Positions 25,269-34,058 of a stretch of DNA of 64,000 bases are shown piece after piece (the stretch's first letter is position 1; every line of letters starts with the position of its first letter). The notes below the pieces were generated by a model. It was given only the letters and a program-made list of their open reading frames with translations, was not told the origin of the DNA and ran no database searches. Made by a program: the position numbers and the translations under genes. The stretch comes from an uncultured Granulosicoccus sp. (GTDB taxonomy: Bacteria > Pseudomonadota > Gammaproteobacteria > Granulosicoccales > Granulosicoccaceae). The stretch lies in NCBI GenBank assembly GCA_937924505.1, contig CALDSR010000005.1, forward strand, positions 20,082 through 84,081. Reading direction: 5' to 3'.

Positions 25269-26549
25269 ATGAATACAACTGACAAGCAGGGCATGTTTCA
25301 ACAAGCCGCTGAAATTATGCGACTCAATGACCGCGGTGACTACACAGTGCCAACCAGTGGCCTGTACCCGTTCCAATGGAACTGGGACTCCTGCCTGGTT
25401 GCGCTCGGACAACGCCATGTCGACGAGAAGCGGGCCTGGACTGAACTTGAGACATTATTCAGACACCAGTGGGATGACGGGATGGTGCCACATATTGTTT
25501 TTCACCAGCACGATGACGGTTACTTTCCAGGTCCTGACGTATGGGATACCCGCCGAGAAACACCCACGACCGGCATTACGCAACCGCCGGTAGCGGGGTT
25601 TGCGGTAAAGCGACTTTACGATCTGGCCACCGATAAAGCCCTGGCGCAAGACAAGGCATTGGGACTCGTCAAACAAATCGATCGCTGGCACGAGTGGTTT
25701 TATCGCTGTCGCGATCCGCAAGGCTCGGCGCTGGTGGCACTGATTCACCCCTGGGAGGCCGGGCGCGATAATTCAGTCGATTGGGATGAGCCATTTGACC
25801 GTGTACCTACCGACGGTGTCGAACCCTACGAACGTCGTGACTTGCAACATGCCTCAGCTGATCATCGCCCAACCATGGCGCAGTACGATCGATATATCTG
25901 GTTGGTGCAGTGCTTTCGCGATCTTCAGTGGGATAACAACAAGCTGCATGATGCGTCGCCGTTTCAAGTCGTGGATCCAGGGTTCAACGCCATACTGATT
26001 CGCTCATGCATGGAAACGGCCACCTTGGCTGAACTGCTCGGCGAACCTGAAATCGCGCAACGCAATCACGCTTTCGCGACACGTGCGCTAACGGCGCTTG
26101 ATTCACTATGGAGCGACTCACTCGGGCAGTACGTGTGTTTTGATCGCGTTGCTGACAGACTGATTGACAGCCCATCCGTTGGGGGCTTGATTCCAGTGGT
26201 AGCTGCGATTCCCGCAGCGAGGGCGAAAGCGATAGCCGAGCGCATCGAGGACTTGGGGAAGCGATGTCGGTATCTGGTCCCGAGTCATGATCCCGCCGAT
26301 ACCCGATTTGATGCGAAGCGTTATTGGCGTGGACCGAGTTGGTTGATCGTGAATTACTTGATCGCCGATGGTTTGCATCAAGCAGGGCTTGATGCGATCG
26401 CCAGCAAAATTGAGAAGCAAAGTCTGCAACTGATCAACCAGTCAGGCTTCGCGGAATACTACGATCCGATTACCGGTGAACCTTGCGGTGGCAAGACGTT
26501 CTCCTGGACGGCCGCGATGGTCATGGAATTTCTGCAAAAGGTAGCCTGA
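25269..26549 (+). CDS. GH63 glucosylglycerate/mannosylglycerate hydrolase-like enzyme
   Basis: 426 aa from ATG 25269. (alpha/alpha)6 barrel: 'GLYPFQWNWDSCLVALG' (about 33-49), 'DGMVPHIVFH', 'GITQPPVAGFAVKRLYD', 'LIHPWEAGRDNSVDWDEPF' (about 158-176) and 'GFAEYYDPITGEPCGGKTFSWTAAMVMEFL' (about 392-421). In characterised GgH/MgH enzymes the acid is the Asp of the G-x-D-N-S motif and the base the Glu of the F-x-E-Y-Y motif; both are present. No signal peptide, so it acts after import. The family releases glucose or mannose plus glycerate from the solute. A mannose isomerase directly downstream (6-base gap) favours a mannosyl substrate, but this is inference. Confidence 0.8.
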   Translation: MNTTDKQGMFQQAAEIMRLNDRGDYTVPTSGLYPFQWNWDSCLVALGQRHVDEKRAWTELETLFRHQWDDGMVPHIVFHQHDDGYFPGPDVWDTRRETPTTGITQPPVAGFAVKRLYDLATDKALAQDKALGLVKQIDRWHEWFYRCRDPQGSALVALIHPWEAGRDNSVDWDEPFDRVPTDGVEPYERRDLQHASADHRPTMAQYDRYIWLVQCFRDLQWDNNKLHDASPFQVVDPGFNAILIRSCMETATLAELLGEPEIAQRNHAFATRALTALDSLWSDSLGQYVCFDRVADRLIDSPSVGGLIPVVAAIPAARAKAIAERIEDLGKRCRYLVPSHDPADTRFDAKRYWRGPSWLIVNYLIADGLHQAGLDAIASKIEKQSLQLINQSGFAEYYDPITGEPCGGKTFSWTAAMVMEFLQKVA

Positions 26550-26555
26550 GTCACA

Positions 26556-27254
26556 ATGAAACGTTCAGAAATCAATATGATCATGGCGAGTGCGGATGAA
26601 TTTATTCAATCGTTTGGTTTTCGATTACCGCCTTTTGCTTATTGGTCGCCAGACGAAATGAAAACCAGACGTTCAGACATTGACAATATTATTGATGCAC
26701 GGCTTGGATGGGACATAACGGACTATGGCCAAGCCCGTTTCGACCAAATGGGACTGTTCCTGTTTACCGTCAGAAACGGCTCGCAGGCGGATCTCGCCGC
26801 GGGTGGCGGCATGTGTTACGCAGAGAAAATCATGATTTCGCGCCAAGATCAGATGTCCCCCATGCATCGCCACATCGTCAAGGCAGAGGACATTATCAAC
26901 CGTGGAGGGGCAACACTGGCGCTTGAGCTGTTTAACTCGGACGATGACGGTAATGTCGATGAGACGAGCGATGTAACGGTTTATACCGACGGTGTTGCAC
27001 GCACCCAGGCCGCAGGTGATGTCCTCAAATTACACCCCGGTGAGAGCGTGACGCTGATGCCGGGTAACTGGCATGCCTTCTGGGGTGAAGGGGGAGACGT
27101 ACTGATCGGTGAGGTTTCCACCGTCAATGACGATCTTACCGACAACGTTTTTCGTGAACCGGTTGGTCGCTTCTCAACGATAGAGGAAGACGTCGAACCT
27201 AGCCATCTTCTGGTCTCTGACTACGATACCTGGCTCAAGAGCCTGCCTTCTTGA
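26556..27254 (+). CDS. D-lyxose/D-mannose isomerase family protein
   Basis: 232 aa, cupin fold. Metal-binding pattern 'HRHIVKAED' gives His-x-His and Glu with the spacing known for D-lyxose isomerase (His, His+2, Glu+7), and a fourth His is in 'MPGNWHAFWGEGGDVLIGEVSTVNDDLTDNVF'. Related 'MSPMHRH' and 'RGGATLALELF' blocks are conserved. Family members interconvert D-lyxose/D-xylulose and D-mannose/D-fructose. Downstream of a glycosylglycerate hydrolase, the fitting role is turning released mannose into fructose for glycolysis. Last gene of the operon. Confidence 0.87.
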   Translation: MKRSEINMIMASADEFIQSFGFRLPPFAYWSPDEMKTRRSDIDNIIDARLGWDITDYGQARFDQMGLFLFTVRNGSQADLAAGGGMCYAEKIMISRQDQMSPMHRHIVKAEDIINRGGATLALELFNSDDDGNVDETSDVTVYTDGVARTQAAGDVLKLHPGESVTLMPGNWHAFWGEGGDVLIGEVSTVNDDLTDNVFREPVGRFSTIEEDVEPSHLLVSDYDTWLKSLPS

Positions 27255-27280
27255 GCCAGACTTAAGAAATCTGGCTCAAG
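27250..27280. terminator. shared terminator hairpin of convergent genes
   Basis: Perfect 11-bp stem (27250-27260 with 27270-27280) and 9-nt loop. It overlaps the stop codon regions of both the isomerase gene and the oppositely oriented CopD-like gene, so can end transcription from either side. No strong T-tract. Confidence 0.7.
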
Positions 27281-27731
27281 AATATCGGCCGCTCGTGACG
27301 ATGGCTGTCAGCGCCAGACCTAAACACAAATTGATCAGCACGAGGAGACGAATGCGGTTCATTGCAACGCCTCCCGCAGGCCAGTCCTTAGCGTCCAACG
27401 CCGTTTTGAAGGCGCGATACGGGATGTAGTAAAGGTAGACAAACAAGCCAACCATAATGAGGCCCATCAACAGCATCGTATGCACATAGCCGGGCACGGA
27501 ACCAAAGCCGCCGAATGCACCAAGCACCAGATAAAAGCCCGTGACGAGGAGAATGACGATTGTCATCCACACCCAGGGGAAGAAACGCTTGAAGGTGCCT
27601 GCCCATAATTGCAGACGCTCTGGCGGCTCGAGTGTCGCGGCCGTCGGTCGCAGGACAACATAGGCGAAGAACATACCGCCTATCCAGACGGTGGCAGCAA
27701 TGGCGTGTAGAGCGATGGCGATAGAGTTCAT
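27276..27731 (-). CDS. CopD-family membrane protein
   Basis: 151 aa from ATG 27731. Four predicted membrane helices; 'ALHAIAATVWIGGMFFAYVVLRP' at the N-terminus carries the His and W-I-G-G pattern of the CopD-like integral membrane family, then 'WVWMTIVILLVTGFYLVLGAF', 'MLLMGLIMVGLFVYLYYIPY' and 'LLVLINLCLGLALTAIV'. Role uncertain: the family includes copper-resistance and haem-related membrane proteins. No metal-rich sequence is seen. Confidence 0.75.
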   Translation of the reverse strand: MNSIAIALHAIAATVWIGGMFFAYVVLRPTAATLEPPERLQLWAGTFKRFFPWVWMTIVILLVTGFYLVLGAFGGFGSVPGYVHTMLLMGLIMVGLFVYLYYIPYRAFKTALDAKDWPAGGVAMNRIRLLVLINLCLGLALTAIVTSGRYS

Positions 27732-27771
27732 GGTCAAAATGGTACAGCACTTGAACACATCGCGTTAGCGG

Positions 27772-29166
27772 TCAGCAGTCCGGGAAACTGACCGGCACTT
27801 CAATGACATTGATCGCGAGGCCACCGCGGGCGGTTTCCTTGTATTTTGTTTTCATGTCAGCGCCGGTATCGCGCATGGTCTTGATGACCTTGTCGAGCGA
27901 TACATAGTGGTTACCATCGCCACGCAGTGCTATTCGTGCAGCATTGATCGCCTTGACTGATGCCATGGCATTGCGTTCGATACACGGTACCTGCACAAGG
28001 CCGCCAACCGGATCGCAAGTCAGACCAAGATTATGCTCCATGCCGATTTCCGCGGCGTTCTCCACTTGTTCGGGCGTGCCGCCCATAACAGCGGCCAGTG
28101 CACCAGCCGCCATTGAGCAGGCAGAACCGACCTCCCCCTGACAACCAACCTCAGCACCGGAGATCGAGGCATTTTCCTTGTAGAGAATACCGATGGCACC
28201 AGCAGTAAGGAGAAAATCAACGACACCCTGCTCTGAGCTACCGGGTACAAAACGGACATAGTAATGAAGCACAGCCGGAATAATGCCCGCCGCACCATTG
28301 GTGGGCGCCGTGACAACTCTACCGCCCGCCGCATTTTCTTCGTTGACCGCCAGGGCATAGAGGTTTACCCAGTCCATAACAGTCAATGGATCACGTAATG
28401 CCGCTTCCGGATTGGCGCTGAGCTTCTGGAATAAATCGCTCGCCCGTCGTTTGACTTTCATACCACCCGGCAGAAAACCCGTCTCTTCGCAGCCCCGTTT
28501 TACACAGGCTTGCATGACGTCCCATAACTCTAGAAGTTCTGTATGTATCTCCTCTTTGGCACGCCAGACCGTTTCGTTAGCCAACATGATGTCGCCGAAA
28601 CTCATATCGTGTGCATTGCACAACTCAAGGAGTCCGTCGCCCGTGGTAAAGGCGTAAGGGAGTTCGGTTGAATCGGCCTTGATCGGTGATTCCTCCGATG
28701 ATGCATCTTCGTCGATGACAAAACCACCACCAACTGAATAGTACGTTCGTTGATCAATTGGCTCGTTTGCCGCGTTGTATGCGCAGAAGGTCATTGCATT
28801 GGGATGAAAAGGCAATGACTTTCGTTTGTGCATGACAAGGTCCTTGGACTCGTCGAAATTAATCGTATGACCATGGGGCAATGTCAGCGTGTTGCTGGAT
28901 CTGATGTGACTCAGCCGATTCGGTATGTTATCGACCGCAACGTGTTTCGGGTCCTCGCCCTCGAGTCCCAACAATATGGCTTTGTCGCTGCCATGTCCCT
29001 TGCCGGTTGCACCCAAAGAACCAAAGAGTTCAGCTTTTATGCGAGTGACATCCGAACGCGCGCTCAAGGTTTTCGCGAAGTTACCGGCGGCGATCATCGG
29101 ACCAACGGTATGCGAGCTTGACGGACCGATACCGCTCTTGAACAGATCAAAGACACTGATGGCCAC
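27772..29166 (-). CDS. sdaA: L-serine ammonia-lyase
   Basis: 464 aa, GTG start at 29166 with GAGGTGA upstream. Single-chain iron-sulfur serine dehydratase: N-terminal beta domain '[29 protein letters not shown]', substrate loop, and alpha domain '[20 protein letters not shown]', '[29 protein letters not shown]' and '[24 protein letters not shown]' with the three Cys ligands of the 4Fe-4S cluster (in GCQGE, LTCDP and VPCIE). Converts L-serine to pyruvate and ammonia in the cytosol. Downstream of the trypsin-like gene on the same strand with a 115-base gap. Confidence 0.96.
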   Translation of the reverse strand: MAISVFDLFKSGIGPSSSHTVGPMIAAGNFAKTLSARSDVTRIKAELFGSLGATGKGHGSDKAILLGLEGEDPKHVAVDNIPNRLSHIRSSNTLTLPHGHTINFDESKDLVMHKRKSLPFHPNAMTFCAYNAANEPIDQRTYYSVGGGFVIDEDASSEESPIKADSTELPYAFTTGDGLLELCNAHDMSFGDIMLANETVWRAKEEIHTELLELWDVMQACVKRGCEETGFLPGGMKVKRRASDLFQKLSANPEAALRDPLTVMDWVNLYALAVNEENAAGGRVVTAPTNGAAGIIPAVLHYYVRFVPGSSEQGVVDFLLTAGAIGILYKENASISGAEVGCQGEVGSACSMAAGALAAVMGGTPEQVENAAEIGMEHNLGLTCDPVGGLVQVPCIERNAMASVKAINAARIALRGDGNHYVSLDKVIKTMRDTGADMKTKYKETARGGLAINVIEVPVSFPDC

Positions 29167-29281
29167 TGCATCACCTCACATAGAAGCTCAGCTCGAGCCT
29201 GCTGTCACTCTAACGATCTCGACAGCACGCTGGTACCTTGGAAACGGCTTTAAGCAGTCTCGATCACGACATTCACAATGC

Positions 29282-30019
29282 TTAGAGGCTCGAATTGAGA
29301 AATCGATGAATAGTCGTAGCGCCGACAGATACCGAATGGTTCTCGAGCTTTACATAGCGGTCGCCACTCAGATAGGCGCCATAGCCTCGTAGCATGCCCA
29401 TTAATTGCCAGTGCCCTTGCTGACAACTCAACAAGCCACCGCCAGACTGTCCAGAGTCGATACTTGCACTGGTATGCAGATCGCCTTCGCGATTGCGTTG
29501 AAACACGCCAGTCGATGTCATCATCTCCTGCGCACGCGGATAGCCAACCGCCCATACCGGCTGGGATTCAAGCGGCTCACTGGGAGCCAGCGTGATGGGT
29601 CGAATCGCGTCAGTCTTGACCGACAAAACAGCAAGATCATTGCTGTGGTCAACCAGAATCAATGACGCCCGTCGGTATGCATCTTTGACGCGCACGAAGA
29701 AATTACTGGCACCTTTGACCGCATGAGCTGCCGTTAACACCAGACCCTCTGCGAAGACGACGCCACTGGCGTGGCTACCGTGATCGGTCGCTACAGGCAA
29801 AATTGCGCGCAGGGTTGTCGCATCCGGTTGCTGACAACTGTGAGGTGCGTGGTGTGGCCCCGCAACGAAAGATGGCGCTCCGAGGTCCGCTTTTGCGACA
29901 AGGATCTTCTGCGGTATTTCCGCATTTGTTTCAGCGTGCACAACCGAGCTCACGACGAGAGAAACTGTCGACAGCCAGACTAGCGCGCGAATTATTTTTA
30001 TAGCGCTTGGCATCATCAT
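29282..30019 (-). CDS. secreted trypsin-like serine protease
   Basis: 245 aa. Three ATG codons in a row at the start make the exact first Met uncertain. Signal peptide 'IRALVWLSTVSLVVSSVVHA'. Catalytic triad visible: His in 'VLTAAHAVKG' (about 97), Asp in 'VDHSNDLAVLSV' (about 131), Ser in 'SIDSGQSGGGLL' (about 191). The fold matches periplasmic/secreted S1-type proteases without a PDZ domain, so not DegP. Four Cys may form disulfides. Substrate unknown. Followed by sdaA; no functional link is obvious. Confidence 0.82.
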   Translation of the reverse strand: MMMPSAIKIIRALVWLSTVSLVVSSVVHAETNAEIPQKILVAKADLGAPSFVAGPHHAPHSCQQPDATTLRAILPVATDHGSHASGVVFAEGLVLTAAHAVKGASNFFVRVKDAYRRASLILVDHSNDLAVLSVKTDAIRPITLAPSEPLESQPVWAVGYPRAQEMMTSTGVFQRNREGDLHTSASIDSGQSGGGLLSCQQGHWQLMGMLRGYGAYLSGDRYVKLENHSVSVGATTIHRFLNSSL

Positions 30020-30365
30020 CCCCCACAGCTGTGTACGCTGTGTTCAGATCGTGATAGCGACGTTTGCCCAAGACCATTGATCACATAACCATCGATTGGT
30101 GACGTAATCTGGACTTGGCATCTCTGCCGGTTCACGTTTTTGCGGGATTGCTCCCACCCCAGTTCACTCCAGCCTGGCCCTGCTCTGTGGCGGGCTTGAC
30201 CCAAGCGAACCTCAGTCTAGCGTAAGCACCGGAACGGAAACAGGGCTATCGGAGTCGAGTTGTTGGCGCCAAAACTCTCCAAAAATCAGAGCTTTATCCA
30301 GCAAGTAACTGATATTTATACAGACAGCATCGTTTCGGGTGAGATGAGCTTCCTGACAGGAATTG
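30020..30365. other. intergenic region between Slp and protease genes
   Basis: About 346 bases with no convincing gene on either strand; short open frames here lack ribosome-binding sites or recognisable sequence. It must hold the promoter of the protease gene. No known riboswitch or RNA was recognised. Confidence 0.4.
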
Positions 30366-30851
30366 TTACAGCTTCAAGCCTATTCCAAAGGAGAATCTCG
30401 GCGCGACGTGGGCGTCACCTGGGCGCCACAAGTGCAACTGCTCGGCCTGGACCGTCGGATATTCATAGTTGGCCTCGGCAATATTGCCGGAGGTCGTGCC
30501 ATCGAGTGCACCCAATACGGTAATGGAACGACCATCGGCATAGTCGGTCGGTTCCAGAAAGCCCTCATCGACCACCAGGAAGCGACCTATTGCCGTACGT
30601 GTTGTCATTGGTCGTTGTCTGCGATCCAGTGGGTAGGCAAGAACTTCCAGCAAGGTACCGCTCTCAAGGTTGCTTGTCGACAGGATGACGCCACCCCAAA
30701 GGACTTGGCCACGGGCAGACTCGTTTGCTGCGACCGCCTGCTCCAGGGTCGTGCTGGTGAAACTATCATCGGTTGTTATCGGGCCGTTTGCACAGCCTGA
30801 TAACAACACAAGCGTACTTGCGCTCAACGCGACTTTCCATGCTGATTTCAT
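30366..30851 (-). CDS. Slp-family outer-membrane lipoprotein (second copy)
   Basis: 161 aa. Lipoprotein signal peptide with lipobox 'LLSGC' (Cys about 20). Slp core: 'GQVLWGGVILSTSNLESGTLLEVLAYPLDRRQRP', 'GRFLVVDEGFLEPTDYADGRSITVLGAL' and 'YEYPTVQAEQLHLWRP'. Slp proteins are outer-membrane lipoproteins first known from starvation and acid conditions in E. coli. The gene begins 14 bases after the first slp gene, so a tandem operon. Confidence 0.88.
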   Translation of the reverse strand: MKSAWKVALSASTLVLLSGCANGPITTDDSFTSTTLEQAVAANESARGQVLWGGVILSTSNLESGTLLEVLAYPLDRRQRPMTTRTAIGRFLVVDEGFLEPTDYADGRSITVLGALDGTTSGNIAEANYEYPTVQAEQLHLWRPGDAHVAPRFSFGIGLKL

Positions 30852-30865
30852 CGGCTCATTCTCGA

Positions 30866-31468
30866 CTAGGGGTGCAGGAATATTCGGCCATGCAAACGGC
30901 CACGGCGATGGCGATCATGCCAGAAAGGGTCGTAAAGGTAGTGATCATGAATGGGTGGACGGTAATACTCGCGGGGTGGCAAAGGTTTCCAGTATCGGTG
31001 ATCGCTTACTTGCACTAACGGAAAACGGTATTCGGTCTTTCCAATGCGCCCATCAACGGTACCCGCTACCGTACCTACAACCGATAGCTCCCGTCCTGCG
31101 GTATAGATTTCCGGGTCGAGAAAGTCGCTGAACTCAGCAATAAAACGACCATCGGTTCGATCATCACTGATCGGGCGACCCGATCGCTGCAAGGGTCGCG
31201 AGACAATCTCCACCTGTGTCTTGTTGTCAGCAATGTTGGCAATTCCCACGATGGTGCCGCCCCAGCGCACGGTCTGTGGTGTGCCAGGAGGGGTCTGCCG
31301 AGCCTCCGCAACGGTCAGCCCGGACAGTGAAATACCCGGCTCGACCACCAACGGCTCGGACGTGACACAGCCCACAGAAATGCCTGCCAGCAACAGCGCC
31401 AGGCCGGAGGAGCGCCAGTTCCGGTAACTATTTGTAACAGATGTTGCCCAGTATCTTGCTATCTTCAT
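30866..31468 (-). CDS. Slp-family outer-membrane lipoprotein (first copy)
   Basis: 200 aa. Lipobox 'GISVGC' (Cys about 34) after a long n-region. Slp core: 'TVRWGGTIVGIANIADNKTQVEIVSRPLQRSGRP', 'GRFIAEFSDFLDPEIYTAGRELSVVGTVAGT' and 'YRFPLVQVSDHRYWKP'. Unlike its tandem partner it has a His/Arg/Tyr-rich C-terminal tail ('HDHYLYDPFWHDRHRRGRLHGR'), which could bind metal or negatively charged surfaces. The two copies are diverged, so an old duplication. Confidence 0.88.
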   Translation of the reverse strand: MKIARYWATSVTNSYRNWRSSGLALLLAGISVGCVTSEPLVVEPGISLSGLTVAEARQTPPGTPQTVRWGGTIVGIANIADNKTQVEIVSRPLQRSGRPISDDRTDGRFIAEFSDFLDPEIYTAGRELSVVGTVAGTVDGRIGKTEYRFPLVQVSDHRYWKPLPPREYYRPPIHDHYLYDPFWHDRHRRGRLHGRIFLHP

Positions 31469-31695
31469 ATCAACAATATTGAGGGTAGTTACACGTATTT
31501 CAGCCTTTTGGAGCCAGTCGTTTGCATTGTTTTACGCAGCTCGTCATGGATCGATCACCCGGTAGTCAGGCACAAACAGAATCAGCCGCTAACTTTGAGA
31601 ATTGATCGCGAACGAAACAAGCACAAGCTGGTCCTACAGTCAGGGCCTTTCCAAAACGGTTTACAAAAACTTATAACAAGCCATAGGATCAAGCG

Positions 31696-31986
31696 ATGCA
31701 ATCGATATCCAAAGCGGCGAACCTGCTGAACATCAGTGAGTTCAAACTTTTCAGCGAAGCCTACCTGACGTGGTTTGGGGATCGGGCTGATGACGAAGAT
31801 CTGACCTTTCTCTTTGCTCAATTCATGATGTTTGGAGAATTACCCGACTGGGCTGACCAATATGCCCGTGCAGTCCTTACAGACCTTGAAGCCAATCGTC
31901 AGGTGAATCTGAATTCATTCAGCCTCGTCAATATTGCACCACGAGTTGGCAAGAGAAGCGCAATCAGTTTTTCCATTTTGCGCTGA
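31696..31986 (+). CDS. small conserved-looking protein of unknown function
   Basis: 96 aa. ATG 31696 has a well-placed AGGA seven bases upstream. The sequence is helical and acidic-aromatic ('NISEFKLFSEAYLTWFGDRADDEDLTFLFAQFMMFGELPDWADQYARAVL'), resembling short uncharacterised proteobacterial proteins with an F-x-E-A-Y and P-x-W-A/V motif. No signal peptide, no membrane helix. Same strand and just upstream of puuE (20-base gap). Function not assigned. Confidence 0.6.
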   Translation: MQSISKAANLLNISEFKLFSEAYLTWFGDRADDEDLTFLFAQFMMFGELPDWADQYARAVLTDLEANRQVNLNSFSLVNIAPRVGKRSAISFSILR

Positions 31987-32006
31987 TCCTTGATACCGTC
32001 AGTGTC

Positions 32007-32921
32007 ATGAACACTGACAACTACCCGCGCGACCTTAAAGGTTACGGCCAACATAGTCCCGATGTCCATTGGCCTGACAATGCCGCCATCGCCGTGCAAT
32101 TTGTCATCAATGTCGAAGAAGGTGGCGAAAACAATATTCTTCACGGCGATGTAGCGTCCGAAGCCTTCCTCTCTGAAATCGTAGGTGCTGAGGCCTGGCC
32201 AGGTCAGCGGCATATGAATATGGAATCCATCTACGAGTACGGTGCACGTCGTGGGTTCTGGCGCTTGCATAGACTGTTCACCGAGCGCAAACTGCCTGTC
32301 ACCGTTTTTGGTGTAGCGATGGCTTTGCAACGCGTACCGGAGGCGGTGACTGCAATGCGTGAAGCGAATTGGGAAATTGCGACGCATGGCTTGCGCTGGA
32401 TCGATTATCGACATTTCTCCCGGACAGACGAAGCGGCTCACCTGGCCGATGCCATTGCACTGCATGAGCAGCTAACAGGCGACAAGCCCAGTGGTGTTTA
32501 TATCGGGCGCACGTCGGAACACTCGCAGGATCTGTGTGCAGCGTACGATCATTTCGAATATTGTGCGGATACCTATGCTGACGAATTGCCCTACTGGCGA
32601 AAAAGCGAGCATGGGCCACAGTTAATGGTGCCTTACACCCTTGATGCAAACGACATGCGTTTTGCAACACCACAAGGATTCAATGCGGGTGAGCAGTTCT
32701 TTCAATACCTGAAAGACAGTTTCGATGTCCTGTATGCCGAAGGGCTGACCGGTCAGGCAAAGATGATGTCCATCGGATTGCATTCGCGGCTGGTTGGCAG
32801 GCCAGGACGTGCTGCTGCCCTGGCCCGCTTTCTTGACTACATCGGTGAACATGATCGAGTGTGGGTGGCGCGCCGAATCGATATAGCGCGTCACTGGCGT
32901 AAGCTTTACGCCCCGACCTGA
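32007..32921 (+). CDS. puuE: polysaccharide-deacetylase-fold allantoinase PuuE-like
   Basis: 304 aa. NodB-fold enzyme of the PuuE type: 'YPRDLKGYGQHSPDVHWPDNAAIAVQFVINVEEGGE' at the N-terminus (the R-D-x-x-G-Y-G start is typical of PuuE), 'MESIYEYGARRGFWRLHRLF', 'NWEIATHGLRWIDYRHF' and 'PYTLDANDMRF'. PuuE hydrolyses allantoin to allantoate without metal, unlike the amidohydrolase allantoinase. uraH, the enzyme two steps earlier in urate breakdown, is 750 bases away on the opposite strand, supporting a ureide role. Confidence 0.9.
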   Translation: MNTDNYPRDLKGYGQHSPDVHWPDNAAIAVQFVINVEEGGENNILHGDVASEAFLSEIVGAEAWPGQRHMNMESIYEYGARRGFWRLHRLFTERKLPVTVFGVAMALQRVPEAVTAMREANWEIATHGLRWIDYRHFSRTDEAAHLADAIALHEQLTGDKPSGVYIGRTSEHSQDLCAAYDHFEYCADTYADELPYWRKSEHGPQLMVPYTLDANDMRFATPQGFNAGEQFFQYLKDSFDVLYAEGLTGQAKMMSIGLHSRLVGRPGRAAALARFLDYIGEHDRVWVARRIDIARHWRKLYAPT

Positions 32922-33436
32922 CCACGCGCAGGTTTGTCGTGCTTGATCGTGAAGATCATGCCATCGAGAAGCCCTGCCAGCTCCGGTCGTGCCGATGGGC
33001 CATTGGAAATGGCAGCGATTTGCACAGTCCCATCCGGGCGTAAGCAAAAGACCGCTGGTTCCGCGAAACGTCGATCGGTTTCATCAGGCGTCAGCGGATC
33101 GCTGACATAGAGACCCAGCTTGTGCATGTCTGCTTCGGATATTTCGGCGGCAACCGGGAACGTCCAACCGAATTCGGCAATATCGGCTTTGGCTTTTTCG
33201 ATGGTGTCGGCGGAGACACTCTGGATATCAAAGCCAGCATCAATCCATTCTTTCTGCATGGCTTCAAGCGTGTTGAGGTAAGGCTTGCAGCGACCGCAAT
33301 GTTTACCGCGATAGACGACGATCAATTGCCAACGTCCGTTCGCAGCACCGATCGTAACCGGAGCTCCATTCATGTCAGTGGCGGTAACTATGGGTAATGG
33401 TTTGCCAGCTTCGGGTTTACGTGATGTCAGGCTCAT
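32906..33436 (-). CDS. peroxiredoxin-like (AhpC/TSA) protein
   Basis: 176 aa from ATG 33436. Thioredoxin fold with the active site in 'VVYRGKHCGRCKPYLNTLEAM' (about 45-65): a C-G-R-C pair where typical peroxiredoxins have a single peroxidatic Cys after T/S-x-x. 'VSADTIEKAKADIAEFGWTFPVAAEIS' and 'DRRFAEPAVFCLRPDGTVQ' follow. The CxxC suggests a thiol-disulfide or atypical peroxidase activity in the cytosol. Its 3' end overlaps the end of puuE by 16 bases (convergent). Confidence 0.82.
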   Translation of the reverse strand: MSLTSRKPEAGKPLPIVTATDMNGAPVTIGAANGRWQLIVVYRGKHCGRCKPYLNTLEAMQKEWIDAGFDIQSVSADTIEKAKADIAEFGWTFPVAAEISEADMHKLGLYVSDPLTPDETDRRFAEPAVFCLRPDGTVQIAAISNGPSARPELAGLLDGMIFTIKHDKPARGQVGA

Positions 33437-33670
33437 GGATTTACTCGGATTTTTACAAGTTGATAGTAGTGTCATGGACAAGGGATTGCGGTTCAACGTT
33501 CGTTATTTGCACACTGAAACACGCTGAAACCAGCATTATATCTGTAGTTGAATCAATTCTTCTCATAGGCTTGCCTACTCGAAAGACGTGGCCCAGGCGA
33601 GTGTATCGCCACGGCAGCTGCCGGACGCGAAGGTGTTTAGCCACCGTGATGTGCATCGAAGACATTCACA

Positions 33671-34012
33671 TCAACTACCGCGGTAAGTCGAGTAACCAAA
33701 CGGGTTCAACAGCAACGGCACATGGTAATGCTGTCCATCGCCTTCTATCTCGAATACCACGTCAACAAACGGATAGAAGCTTGATTGCTTGTGACTGGCA
33801 TAGTAGTCCGAAAGATAAAAAGTCAACTTATAAGTGCCGGCTGCCAGTACGTCATCAGTGCCCGTGAAATCGGCAACACGGCCATCGTCATTGGTCGAAC
33901 CGGAACCAAGCAACACCCAACCGTCGCCTTGTCGCTGCAGCAGGCTTATAGGTACACCGGCGGCGGGACGCCCGGCAGATGTGTCAAGTATATGTGAAGT
34001 AATTTGCGTCAT
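33671..34012 (-). CDS. uraH: 5-hydroxyisourate hydrolase
   Basis: 113 aa. Transthyretin-like protein with all HIUase hallmarks: N-terminal 'SHILDTSAGRPAAGVPISL' with catalytic His, 'VADF' strand with 'GTYKLTFYLSDYYA', 'FYPFVDVVFEI', 'HYHVPLLLNPFGYSTYRGS' with the C-terminal Y-R-G-S signature. Hydrolyses 5-hydroxyisourate to OHCU in urate degradation. No leader peptide, so cytosolic. Urate oxidase and OHCU decarboxylase are not in the window. Confidence 0.96.
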   Translation of the reverse strand: MTQITSHILDTSAGRPAAGVPISLLQRQGDGWVLLGSGSTNDDGRVADFTGTDDVLAAGTYKLTFYLSDYYASHKQSSFYPFVDVVFEIEGDGQHYHVPLLLNPFGYSTYRGS

Positions 34013-34058
34013 GGATTTTTCATGCTTACAGTGGAAGTCTCATAGCGCCGGCCATACA

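Noticed and set aside
30016..30204. 62-codon minus-strand frame upstream of the trypsin-like gene
   Set aside because: No family resemblance and its 3' end overlaps the protease start; taken as leader DNA.
31899..32465. 188-codon open frame antisense to puuE
   Set aside because: Overlaps the conserved N-terminal half of puuE and has no family resemblance.
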